Shown: positions 1-6,394, counted from the stretch's first letter. The stretch is DNA of 11,469 bases from an uncultured Loktanella sp. (GCA_913061335.1 CAJXTP010000076.1:1-11469); one strand, 5' to 3'. Program-made: numbers and translations. Notes: a model not told the origin generated them from the sequence alone.

Positions 1-1
1 T

Positions 2-676
2 GGGGTGTTCTTAGGGCTGAACTGCGGGTTCGGCAGCAGCGACCAGCATGACATCGTGGCGATCAACAGGTCCCGCGTGGCAACGGCGATGGGTGGAACC
101 GCAGACGACATGGTCGGCGTACACCAGATACATTCAGCGGACGTGGTCACGATCACTGCGGCCACACCCGACAAACCCAAAGCAGACGCGATCGTGACTG
201 CGACACGCGGGATCACCCTTTCGGTACTGACCGCTGACTGCCAGCCAGTGTTGTTCGCAGACAAGGACGCTGGGGTCATCGGGGCGGCACACGCAGGCTG
301 GCAAGGGGCGCTCACCGGTGTCTTGGACAACACCATTGATGCGATGATCAGCCTCGGGGCTACGCGCGACAACATCGTGGCAGTCATCGGACCATCGATC
401 AGCCAACGGGCCTATGAGGTCGGACCAGAGTTTGCAGAACGTTTCATCGATGAGGACCCGCACAACGCACGCTACTTTGCCCAAGGCAACAATGACCGAA
501 TGCAATTTGACCTGCCAGCCTACGGGCTTGGGCGCTTGCGGGCAGCTGGGATCAAAGACACAGCATGGACGCGGCACTGCACCTATAGCGATCCGGCGCG
601 ATTCTATTCCTACCGGCGCAGCGTGCATGAAAAACAGGCCGACTACGGGCGGCTCATTGCGGCGATCCGGCTTTGA
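2..676 (+). CDS. pgeF: Peptidoglycan editing factor PgeF (YfiH/DUF152 family), 5'-truncated by the window edge
   Basis: This is a multicopper-polyphenol-oxidase-like cytoplasmic protein of the YfiH family. Members remove wrongly incorporated residues from peptidoglycan precursors, and related enzymes act on purine nucleosides. The frame is already open at the first bases and reads G-V-F-L-G-L-N-C-G, which is mid-protein in this family. Counting from the GTG at position 5, the metal/catalytic triad is His43 (HQIHSAD), Cys79 (TADCQPV) and His96 (HAGWQG). Their spacings of 36 and 17 residues equal those I recall for E. coli YfiH (His71, Cys107, His124). That implies about 28 residues are missing at the N-terminus. 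The GTG at 5 is therefore not a real start. IGPSISQRAYEVG and the C-terminal FYSYRR block also fit. A hairpin lies just downstream, so the gene probably ends its transcript there. The family assignment is firm. Confidence 0.93.
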   Translation, partial: GVFLGLNCGFGSSDQHDIVAINRSRVATAMGGTADDMVGVHQIHSADVVTITAATPDKPKADAIVTATRGITLSVLTADCQPVLFADKDAGVIGAAHAGWQGALTGVLDNTIDAMISLGATRDNIVAVIGPSISQRAYEVGPEFAERFIDEDPHNARYFAQGNNDRMQFDLPAYGLGRLRAAGIKDTAWTRHCTYSDPARFYSYRRSVHEKQADYGRLIAAIRL

Positions 677-681
677 TCTAG

Positions 682-714
682 GCGGAAATGGGGCAGGCAA
701 TTGCCCCAATCCGC
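682..714 (+). terminator. Hairpin downstream of pgeF (possible weak terminator)
   Basis: An imperfect stem of 12 base pairs starts 6 nt after the pgeF stop. GCGGA (682-686) pairs with TCCGC (710-714) and TGGGGCA (689-695) pairs with TGCCCCA (702-708). A small internal loop separates the two helices and the terminal loop is 6 nt. No T-run follows, so this is more likely a 3'-end-stabilising or Rho-assisted element than a classical intrinsic terminator. Confidence 0.45.
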
Positions 715-931
715 GAAACAATCCGCCCAAAATCATGCTGATTGTTTTCAGCCACAGCGCAAATCCCTTATTTCATTGGGTTACCGACGACTGACAAATT
801 GAGGCGAAACTTTCGGTCAAATTTTACAAATACCTTTTGGATCGCCGCATTCCTGCCCCGCAGAACCATCAAGATGTATGCAACGCCGACAAACAAACGC
901 GGCACATACATTAACTCTGAGGAGAGCAGTC

Positions 932-1117
932 ATGGGATCATCTAAACGTTGGATCGACAACACGATCGAAGAAGCAAACAAGTGTGAAACGAAAATGCCA
1001 TGGGAACGTGGCCTGCGCCGCCAAGCCATGATTTCACGTCGTCTGGAACAGTCCGAGCAGGCAAAAGTATCCCTGTCACCGATGCCAACCTTCATGACGA
1101 TGGCAGTATCTGCCTAA
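932..1117 (+). CDS. Small hypothetical protein, 61 aa
   Basis: I do not recognise a named family. The ATG at 932 is preceded by GAGGAGAG at 919-926, a good ribosome binding site about 5 nt upstream. An upstream ATG at 878 in the same frame has no such site, so 932 is preferred. The protein is charged, with the core KRWIDNTIEEANKCE followed by KMPWERGLRRQAM and a second basic segment. It has one cysteine, no signal peptide and no membrane segment, and looks like a small cytosolic helical protein. My impression, not verifiable here, is that short proteins with a similar TKMPWERG-RR core occur in other Rhodobacteraceae. An intrinsic terminator lies 43 nt downstream, and a 255-nt gap without a convincing promoter separates it from pgeF. 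It therefore looks like a monocistronic small gene. Confidence 0.65.
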   Translation: MGSSKRWIDNTIEEANKCETKMPWERGLRRQAMISRRLEQSEQAKVSLSPMPTFMTMAVSA

Positions 1118-1160
1118 AATTTAAGACAATGGCCCTCGTGGCCCGCTTCCCAAGAGCGAA

Positions 1161-1196
1161 AAAGCCGTGTGGTCCTCCCTCCGCACGGTTTTTTGC
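1161..1196 (+). terminator. Intrinsic terminator after the 61-aa gene
   Basis: AGCCGTGTGG (1163-1172) pairs with CCGCACGGTT (1181-1190) with two G-T wobbles and an 8-nt loop. The A's before the stem can extend it against the T-run at 1189-1194. A GC-rich stem followed by T's is the standard Rho-independent form. Confidence 0.8.
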
Positions 1197-1428
1197 TGTT
1201 TTAAGACCGCGATTCGAACGTACTTCATGGTAAATGTGGCGAACTAAGCCACGATACGTGAACAATCTGGGGCATCCGCACCCTATTGATGCACCACATC
1301 ACCGCAAAATCAAATTACTTTGACAGTACCGGCACCTTTGGGTCACATTCAGTCTCAACAGCAATCATCTCCTCAGATGTTGTCGGTGAGGCCGACATAT
1401 GATGTGACAAACCAACGTGGTGCGACGC
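1197..1428. other. Non-coding stretch before the Hint gene, with several small hairpins
   Basis: With the terminator at 1161-1196 this makes up the 311 nt without a gene between 1117 and 1429. It holds no convincing ORF. TTGACA at 1320-1325 is a perfect -35 hexamer, but the best hexamer 17 nt downstream (TCACAT, 1343-1348) is a poor -10, so I call no promoter. Small hairpins are GTGGC/GCCAC (1236-1251), CATCT/AGATG (1367-1380) and TGTCGG/CCGACA (1381-1397). No Shine-Dalgarno sequence is evident before the ATG at 1429. Confidence 0.4.
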
Positions 1429-2223
1429 ATGAATCAGACCCCAAATACCACCGCAGGCCTCGCGGTGGCACCCTATACGCCTCCGACCCATATGGGTCGG
1501 GACGCAAGTCCAAGTGGGCAACCTCTTCGCGCAAGACCTTTAATGCGCAGATATGAAGTTGCCCACTTGACACCTGCCCAAAATATCGAAGATTTCACCA
1601 AAATCGCGCCCGCCATGCCGGTGTTCGAAAACGCTTTTGCGGCGTTCGGACGTGGGGCTATCTTGCGGACCAAATCAGGAATGATGGCCGTCGAAGATCT
1701 GTTGCCCGGTGACAAAGTATTGACCGATCACGGCTATCAGACGCTGCTTTGGCACGGGACCATGTCCATCGTGCCCGGCGCACGGAACCCACGGCCTGAA
1801 ATCGGTACAATGACGCGGATTACGGCTGACGCACTTGGCCTTGGGCGCCCTGCCCCTGATCTGGTGCTTGGACCAGCAGCGCGGATGCTGCACCGATCAC
1901 CCGCAACACGCCTGCTAACCGGTACCGACACAGCGCTGGTCCCTGTGCGCGACTTTATCGACGGCAATCAATTGATCGAACTGCGGCCCATCGCGCCCGT
2001 GCATTGCTACCAGCTTGGGTTTGCAGAACATGCCTGCGTCAACGTCAACGGAATCGACGTGGAAACGCTGCACCCTGGTCCGGCACACGCCATAGGGCTT
2101 GGACCAGACTTGCTGCCGCACCTCACGGCCATGTTCCCGCATATGCGGCAACTGGCGGACTTTGGACCGCTGACTGCACCACGTTTGCGCAAAGCTGATC
2201 TAGATTTGGTGATGGCAGCCTAG
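1429..2223 (+). CDS. Hint_2-type (Hedgehog/intein-like) domain protein lacking the catalytic cysteine
   Basis: This 264-aa protein resembles the Hint_2 (PF13403) family common in Rhodobacterales, whose fold is shared with inteins and Hedgehog autoprocessing domains. The first Hint block is at residues 69-110: AFAAFGRGAILRT, then MAVEDLLPGDKVLT, then a GYQTLLWHG strand. The second block lies late in the protein, where VHCYQLGFAEHACV leads to VETLHPGPAHA. Active relatives begin the first block with Cys (CFTPGT-like). Here the aligned position is Ala, so self-cleavage or splicing is unlikely. The ATG at 1429 is chosen over a GTG at 1417. Neither has a clear Shine-Dalgarno, and the conserved part may begin only at MRRYEV, where a further ATG is at 1543. 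There is no signal peptide. The gene is convergent with lrp, and the stop codons share CTAG. The role is unknown. Confidence 0.75.
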   Translation: MNQTPNTTAGLAVAPYTPPTHMGRDASPSGQPLRARPLMRRYEVAHLTPAQNIEDFTKIAPAMPVFENAFAAFGRGAILRTKSGMMAVEDLLPGDKVLTDHGYQTLLWHGTMSIVPGARNPRPEIGTMTRITADALGLGRPAPDLVLGPAARMLHRSPATRLLTGTDTALVPVRDFIDGNQLIELRPIAPVHCYQLGFAEHACVNVNGIDVETLHPGPAHAIGLGPDLLPHLTAMFPHMRQLADFGPLTAPRLRKADLDLVMAA

Positions 2224-2720
2224 GCGTTTTGCGCCAAACGCGCCTCAAGCACGTCAAACGGCACACCGGGTTCGTCTTTGGCACCGCGAATGACCAGTGA
2301 CGTCTTGACGCTTGCGACATTGTCGGCGCTGGTCAAATCCTCGGTCAGAAACCGCTGGAACGTGCGCAGATCCGGAGCGACGCATTTCAAAACAAAATCG
2401 ACCTCGCCGTTCAACATGTGGCATTCGCGAACCAACGGCCATTGCAGGCACTTTGCTTCAAACGCGGTCAGATCGACCTCGGCCTGACTGACCAGCCCGA
2501 CCATCGCAAACACCTGTACCTCAAAACCCAATTCACGGGCATCCACTTCGGCGTGATACCCAAGGATATAGCCCTGCTCTTCCAAGGTGCGTACGCGGCG
2601 CAAACAAGGTGGCGCAGAAATCCCGACCCGACGCGCCAGCTCTACGTTGGTCATACGGCCATCTGCCTGCAATTCAGCCAGAATCATACGATCAATCTCA
2701 TCCAGCTTTGCGCCCGGCAT
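2220..2720 (-). CDS. Lrp/AsnC family transcriptional regulator
   Basis: This 166-aa feast/famine regulator senses amino acids or small metabolites in its family. The N-terminal AsnC-type helix-turn-helix occupies about residues 5-60 (LDEIDRMILAELQADGR, then VELARRVGISAPPCLRRV). The RAM/ligand domain follows, with the GEVDF turn typical of the family. Two in-frame ATGs are possible, at 2729 and 2720. AAGGG lies directly against the first but about 9 nt before the second, so 2720 is preferred; starting at 2729 would add MLT. The gene is divergent from trxB, and an inverted repeat suited to autoregulation lies in the intergenic region. Its stop overlaps the stop of the Hint gene in the opposite direction. 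The target regulon cannot be read from the sequence; trxB is an obvious candidate by position only. Confidence 0.92.
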   Translation of the reverse strand: MPGAKLDEIDRMILAELQADGRMTNVELARRVGISAPPCLRRVRTLEEQGYILGYHAEVDARELGFEVQVFAMVGLVSQAEVDLTAFEAKCLQWPLVRECHMLNGEVDFVLKCVAPDLRTFQRFLTEDLTSADNVASVKTSLVIRGAKDEPGVPFDVLEARLAQNA

Positions 2721-2770
2721 AGTCAGCATCCCTTAGTTTGTTTTGCAAAGACTACGCCTGACAGAGTCTA

Positions 2771-2797
2771 TGCGCAATAATGTTTCACACTTGCGCA
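2771..2797. promoter_or_regulatory. Inverted repeat between lrp and trxB (candidate Lrp operator)
   Basis: TGCGCAA (2771-2777) and TTGCGCA (2791-2797) are perfect inverted arms around a 13-nt AT-rich spacer. The arm centres are 20 bp apart, about two helical turns. Related GCAA half-sites lie nearby at about 2742-2749 and 2807-2812. The position, shared by a divergent regulator gene and trxB, fits an Lrp-family autoregulatory site. Binding is inferred. Confidence 0.45.
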
Positions 2798-2841
2798 ACA
2801 AAATGATGCAACCACCAAGATCACAGCGCCGTCATGCGGGG

Positions 2842-2870
2842 TTCCAACACGCCCGCGCCACGGCTATATC
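2842..2870 (+). promoter_or_regulatory. Possible trxB promoter
   Basis: TTCCAA (2842-2847) and TATATC (2865-2870) are separated by 17 nt and lie upstream of trxB. The -10 matches 4 of 6 consensus bases and the -35 only 3 of 6, so this is a weak call. Confidence 0.3.
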
Positions 2871-2901
2871 GGTGCAATCACCATCAAAGGAACGCGCCGC
2901 C

Positions 2902-3843
2902 ATGTCTGATACTCGCCACACCAAAGTTCTGATCATTGGCTCCGGCCCCGCAGGCTACACCGCTGGCGTCTATGCCGCGCGCGCCATGCTGGAACCCTTG
3001 CTTGTACAAGGCATTGAACCCGGCGGGCAGCTGACCACCACCACCGAAGTCGAAAACTGGCCCGGCGACAGCGAAGTCCAGGGCCCCGACCTAATGATCC
3101 GGATGGAAGCCCACGCACGTGCCATGGGTTGCGACATCGTCGGTGACATCATCACATCGCTGGACCTATCCAAGCGGCCATTCACTGCGCAATCCGACAG
3201 CGGCACGGTTTACACGGCGGACGCTGTTATCATGTGTACAGGCGCGCGGGCAAAATGGCTTGGGCTGCCAACAGAAGAGAAATTCAAAGGGTTTGGCGTG
3301 TCAGCCTGTGCAACTTGCGACGGGTTCTTTTACTGTGGCATGGAAATTGCAGTCATCGGCGGCGGCAACACCGCAGTTGAAGAAGCACTGTTCCTGACCA
3401 ACTTTGCGTCCAAAGTCACGCTGATCCATCGCCGCGACGAATTGCGCTGCGAAAAAATCCTTGAACATCGACTGCTTAAGAACCCCAAGATCGAAACCCT
3501 GTGGTTCCACGAATTAGAAGAAGTCTACGGCACCGACAGCCCGCTTGGGGTTGAAGGGATCAAAGTCAAACACACCAAAACCGGCGAAATCACCGACCTG
3601 CCAGTCAAAGGCGTGTTCATCGCGATCGGCCACGCGCCAGCATCCGAATTGGTCAAAGATCAGCTCGACTTGCACAGCGGAGGCTATGTGGCCGTCGACG
3701 CAGGCTCCACGCGCACCGCCATTCCTGGCGTATTTGCGGCAGGCGATTTGACAGACCACACCTACCGGCAAGCCGTTACATCGGCAGGCATGGGTTGCAT
3801 GGCGGCACTGGACGCAGAAAAATTCCTTGCCGAACAAGAGTGA
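2902..3843 (+). CDS. trxB: Thioredoxin-disulfide reductase (NADPH)
   Basis: This 313-aa flavoenzyme transfers electrons from NADPH through FAD and a redox disulfide to thioredoxin in the cytosol. The FAD-binding GSGPAG is at residues 13-18. The redox centre CATC is at 136-139, the same numbering as E. coli TrxB. The NADPH-binding GGGNTAVEEA is at 153-162, with the 2'-phosphate contact HRRDELR at 176-182. The C-terminal FAD motif runs from GVFAAGDL (276-283) into TYRQAVTSAGMG. The ATG at 2902 follows AAAGGA by about 10 nt and gives the usual family length. The open frame extends upstream to 2743 but that part has no TrxB homology. Reduced thioredoxin is the normal electron donor for PAPS/APS reductase, which makes the neighbouring sat-cysC functionally related. 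A hairpin follows the stop. The identification is very firm. Confidence 0.97.
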   Translation: MSDTRHTKVLIIGSGPAGYTAGVYAARAMLEPLLVQGIEPGGQLTTTTEVENWPGDSEVQGPDLMIRMEAHARAMGCDIVGDIITSLDLSKRPFTAQSDSGTVYTADAVIMCTGARAKWLGLPTEEKFKGFGVSACATCDGFFYCGMEIAVIGGGNTAVEEALFLTNFASKVTLIHRRDELRCEKILEHRLLKNPKIETLWFHELEEVYGTDSPLGVEGIKVKHTKTGEITDLPVKGVFIAIGHAPASELVKDQLDLHSGGYVAVDAGSTRTAIPGVFAAGDLTDHTYRQAVTSAGMGCMAALDAEKFLAEQE

Positions 3844-3855
3844 TACAATGTGGAC

Positions 3856-3878
3856 TGCAGCGCCACACCGGCGTTGCA
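3856..3878 (+). terminator. Hairpin 12 nt after trxB (possible terminator)
   Basis: TGCAGCGCC (3856-3864) pairs with GGCGTTGCA (3870-3878) across a 5-nt loop, giving nine pairs with one G-T wobble. There is no following T-run, so it is a probable 3'-end element or weak terminator rather than a strong intrinsic one. Confidence 0.45.
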
Positions 3879-3929
3879 TTCTGACAACAACACGCAAACA
3901 CTTGCGGTAATTCGCCGTTTGGAAAAGTT

Positions 3930-3976
3930 TGTTCTAGGATGAACATACTTTTTGCGACATACGTTCACTCGTGAAC
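3930..3976. promoter_or_regulatory. Twin operator-like dyads upstream of the winged-helix/sat-cysC gene
   Basis: Two inverted repeats share the pattern GTTC-N6-GAAC. The first is TGTTC/GAACA at 3930-3945. The second is GTTCAC/GTGAAC at 3963-3976. Their centres (3937.5 and 3969.5) are 32 bp apart, close to three helical turns, so both would face the same side of DNA. They lie 19-65 nt before the ATG at 3995, where an operator for the adjacent MarR-like regulator would be expected. No confident -10/-35 pair can be assigned. TTGGAA at 3919 with CATACT at 3944 is the best combination, but its spacer is long. The spacing differs from the alphaproteobacterial LexA box. Confidence 0.55.
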
Positions 3977-3994
3977 AAATAACGAGTCGCCCTG

Positions 3995-4360
3995 ATGTCA
4001 ACCCTTGCGCAAAATCGCTCTGTCGAAGACGAAGATCACCTCTTTCGTCTTTTGCGTCAGCTCGACCACGCGCCTCAGGCATCGCAGCGGGCGACGGCAA
4101 CGGCGTTGGGTATTTCGCTTGGGCGATTAAACGCGCAATTGCGGGCCGCAGCAGACGCTGGACTTATCAAGATCACAGACCGCGACGACACAGACAAACG
4201 CAAACGGTTTGCCTACGGCATGACGCTGCGCGGTGGCTCTGAAAAGAACCGCCTGACAGACGCGTTTTTGAAACGAAAATTTACCGAATACGATGCACTC
4301 CACGCCGAATTGACCGGCACCAGATCTGGGCTTTCTCCCTTTACGCATAGGACAAAACTA
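3995..4360 (+). CDS. EPS-associated MarR-type winged-helix domain, in frame with Sat-CysC
   Basis: The first 122 codons of one open frame (3995-6070) are not part of Sat. Residues 13-107 resemble the EPS-associated MarR-family regulators (the TIGR04176 type), small DNA-binding proteins usually found near exopolysaccharide genes. A helix-turn-helix sits at about residues 29-50 (ASQRATATALGISLGRLNA). A wing follows at about 56-76, ending KRFAYGMTLRGG. A charged C-terminal helix, NRLTDAFLKRKFTEYDALHAEL, lies at 85-106. A 15-residue linker (TGTRSGLSPFTHRTK) leads to the Sat start with no stop codon. The ATG at 3995 has only a weak ribosome site (ACGAG). In the +1 frame a TAA overlaps the Sat ATG (TAATG). 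A true fusion, two products from two starts, or a hidden single-base indel are all possible. The domain call is good; the gene boundary is uncertain. Confidence 0.65.
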
Positions 4361-6070
4361 ATGCAGAATAATCTCGCTCCCATTCCAGAGCTTTACGTCT
4401 CTTTTGACAGTTCGCAAAAGATGAAGCTCGAAGCCGCTGACCTAACAAGCCACGACCTGACAGCGCGCCAAATCTGCGATCTGGAGCTGTTGATGAACGG
4501 TGGATTTAACCCGCTGAAAGGGTTCTTGTCCGAGGCCGATTATAACGGCGTCGTCGACAACATGCGCCTTGCAGACGGCACATTGTGGCCAATGCCTATC
4601 ACGCTCGACGTGAAAGCAGATTATGCAGACACCGTTGAGATCGGCCAAGACATCGCACTGCGCGACCAAGAAGGCGTGATCTTGGGCACCATGACCGTGA
4701 CCGACAAATGGACACCAAACAAAGCCCATGAAGCCGAAAAAGTATTCGGCGCTGACGATAGCGCACACCCTGCGGTCAACTACCTGCACAACACAGCTGG
4801 CGACGTCTATCTTGGCGGTCCGGTGACAGGCATCCAGCAGCCAGTGCACTATGATTTCCGCGCACGTCGCGACACGCCAAATGAATTGCGCGCTTACTTC
4901 CGCAAAATGGGCTGGCGCAAAGTTGTTGCGTTCCAAACACGTAACCCACTGCACCGCGCCCATCAGGAACTGACGTTCCGTGCGGCCAAAGAAGCCCAAG
5001 CAAACCTGCTGATCCACCCTGTTGTGGGCCTGACCAAGCCGGGCGATGTTGATCACTTCACGCGCGTGCGTTGCTACGAAGCAGTGCTCGACCAATATCC
5101 AGCATCCACCACCGCGATGTCCCTGTTGAACCTTGCGATGCGCATGGCTGGACCACGTGAAGCCGTTTGGCACGGTCTGATCCGTAAAAACCACGGCTGC
5201 ACACACTTCATCGTTGGTCGTGACCACGCAGGTCCAGGCAACAACTCCCAAGGTGAAGACTTCTACGGCCCGTATGATGCACAAGACCTGTTCCGCGAAC
5301 ATCAGGACGAAATGGGCATCATCATGGTCGACTTCAAACATATGGTTTGGGTGTCCGAGCGTGCGCAATACGAGGCCATGGACGAGATCAAAGACAAAGA
5401 AGACGTCACGATCCTGAACATCTCTGGCACCGAGTTGCGTCGGCGTTTGGCCGAAGGTCTGGAAATCCCGGAATGGTTCTCGTTCCCACAAGTTGTGACC
5501 GAACTGCGCCGCACCAAACCAGCCCGCGACAAGCAAGGGTTCACCGTGTTCCTGACTGGCTTCTCCGGTTCCGGCAAATCCACCATTGCAAACGCATTGA
5601 TGGTGAAGCTGATGGAAATGGGTGGCCGTCCGGTGACCCTGCTTGATGGCGACATCGTGCGTAAAAACCTGTCATCCGAGCTGGGCTTTAGCAAAGAGCA
5701 CCGCGATCTAAACATCCGCCGGATCGGCTATGTTGCATCCGAGATCACCAAAAACGGTGGCATCGCGATTTGTGCGCCAATCGCGCCATACGCAACGACC
5801 CGCCGCGCGGTACGTGAAGACATCGAAGACTTCGGTGCGTTCATCGAAATCCACGTCGCCACGTCCATCGAGGAATGTGAACGTCGGGACCGCAAAGGCC
5901 TGTACAAGCTGGCGCGCGAAGGCAAGATTAAGGAATTCACAGGGATTTCTGATCCCTATGACGTGCCTACAAACCCAGAAATGAGCATGGAAACTGAGAA
6001 CGTCGACGTCGACAACTGTGCACACCAAATCATTCTGAAACTGGAATCAATGGGCCTGATCAAAGCCTAA
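4361..6070 (+). CDS. sat-cysC: Bifunctional sulfate adenylyltransferase / adenylylsulfate kinase (ATP sulfurylase-APS kinase)
   Basis: This cytosolic enzyme activates sulfate: ATP plus sulfate gives APS, which is then phosphorylated to PAPS for assimilation or sulfotransfer. From the ATG at 4361 it has 569 aa, the expected length for the alphaproteobacterial fusion. An N-terminal PUA-like sulfurylase domain comes first. The catalytic sulfurylase follows, with QTRNPLHRAH at 192-201 (the HxxH nucleotide-binding site), VGRDHAGPG at 285-293 and ISGTELRRRL. The APS kinase domain starts near 395, with P-loop GFSGSGKST at 400-408, LDGDIVRKNL, and KGLYKLAREG-KIKEFTGI. TAGGAC lies 8 nt before 4361, a better ribosome site than the one at 3995. 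The same frame runs upstream without a stop through a winged-helix domain, so a 691-aa product starting at 3995 is possible. A strong terminator follows the stop. Confidence 0.95.
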   Translation: MQNNLAPIPELYVSFDSSQKMKLEAADLTSHDLTARQICDLELLMNGGFNPLKGFLSEADYNGVVDNMRLADGTLWPMPITLDVKADYADTVEIGQDIALRDQEGVILGTMTVTDKWTPNKAHEAEKVFGADDSAHPAVNYLHNTAGDVYLGGPVTGIQQPVHYDFRARRDTPNELRAYFRKMGWRKVVAFQTRNPLHRAHQELTFRAAKEAQANLLIHPVVGLTKPGDVDHFTRVRCYEAVLDQYPASTTAMSLLNLAMRMAGPREAVWHGLIRKNHGCTHFIVGRDHAGPGNNSQGEDFYGPYDAQDLFREHQDEMGIIMVDFKHMVWVSERAQYEAMDEIKDKEDVTILNISGTELRRRLAEGLEIPEWFSFPQVVTELRRTKPARDKQGFTVFLTGFSGSGKSTIANALMVKLMEMGGRPVTLLDGDIVRKNLSSELGFSKEHRDLNIRRIGYVASEITKNGGIAICAPIAPYATTRRAVREDIEDFGAFIEIHVATSIEECERRDRKGLYKLAREGKIKEFTGISDPYDVPTNPEMSMETENVDVDNCAHQIILKLESMGLIKA

Positions 6071-6087
6071 ACTTGATACAAAACATC

Positions 6088-6122
6088 AAAACGCCCGCTG
6101 CATCGCTGCAGCGGGCGTTTTT
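6088..6122. terminator. Strong intrinsic terminator after sat-cysC, probably bidirectional
   Basis: A 15-bp perfect stem, AAAACGCCCGCTGCA (6088-6102) with TGCAGCGGGCGTTTT (6107-6121), closes a 4-nt TCGC loop and is followed by T's. On the minus strand the same stem ends in a T-run, so it could also stop the convergent hsp20-DUF1150 transcript. Confidence 0.92.
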
Positions 6123-6128
6123 GTTTGC

Positions 6129-6150
6129 GATGGGTTAAAACCCATCCTAC
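6129..6150 (-). repeat. Dispersed palindromic repeat, copy A
   Basis: Read on the minus strand this 22-nt unit is GTAGGAT, then GGGTT, TT, AACCC, ATC. The inner arms GATGGGTT/AACCCATC form a perfect dyad. It matches copy B at 10921-10942 at 20 of 22 positions, and copy C at 11445 over 14 bases. It lies between the sat terminator and the DUF1150 stop. A 10-bp palindrome, GCGTTAACGC, follows at 6156-6165. Confidence 0.65.
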
Positions 6151-6165
6151 GCAGTGCGTTAACGC

Positions 6166-6390
6166 CTAATGTAACGCGACCGGCTGCATGTCATTTTCCA
6201 ATGCCAAATGCACCGCCATTTCATTGGTGGCTACCAGCGCCAGTTGCTCGCCTTTGGCATTATGCACTGCAAACAACTGCTCCAATTCACCCGCCTGTTC
6301 GCGCAGCTCATCTGGCAAATCAGCCACTTCAATCGGTTTGACGTAAACCGTCTTGGCGGCCATCGCATTAAGATCAAATTTCGTATGCAT
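6166..6390 (-). CDS. DUF1150 family protein
   Basis: This 74-aa protein matches the DUF1150 (PF06620) pattern of alphaproteobacteria: a YVKPIEVADLP segment at 16-26, a central AVHNAKGEQLALV at 41-53 and a C-terminal NDMQPVALH. Its biochemical function is unknown. It typically sits directly downstream of an hsp20 gene, as here. The ATG at 6390 is chosen because GGAAGGG lies 9 nt upstream, inside the last codons of hsp20. Only 4 nt separate the two genes, which suggests one mRNA and coupled translation. It would then be co-induced by heat with hsp20. There is no signal peptide or membrane segment. Confidence 0.88.
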   Translation of the reverse strand: MHTKFDLNAMAAKTVYVKPIEVADLPDELREQAGELEQLFAVHNAKGEQLALVATNEMAVHLALENDMQPVALH

Positions 6391-6394
6391 CAGC

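Noticed and set aside
134..736. 200-codon minus-strand frame over pgeF
   Set aside because: Antisense shadow of pgeF with no family resemblance and no ribosome site.
1209..1251. GATTCGAAC resembling a tRNA T-loop on the minus strand, near a GTGGC/GCCAC stem
   Set aside because: The flanking bases do not pair as a T-stem, and no acceptor stem or anticodon arm can be built.
1320..1348. TTGACA-containing promoter for the Hint gene
   Set aside because: The -35 is perfect but no acceptable -10 exists at 16-18 nt spacing.
2743..2901. N-terminal extension of TrxB by 53 residues
   Set aside because: The extension covers the operator-like repeat and promoter region, has no TrxB homology, and lacks a ribosome site.
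3930..3976. LexA (SOS) box in front of the wHTH/sat gene
   Set aside because: The alphaproteobacterial LexA box is a direct repeat, GTTC-N7-GTTC. Here the arms are inverted with N6, so a different regulator is more likely.
4442..5536. 364-codon open frame antisense to sat-cysC
   Set aside because: It is a shadow of the sat codon pattern: no recognisable domain, cysteine- and histidine-rich random composition, and it lies fully inside a firmly identified gene.
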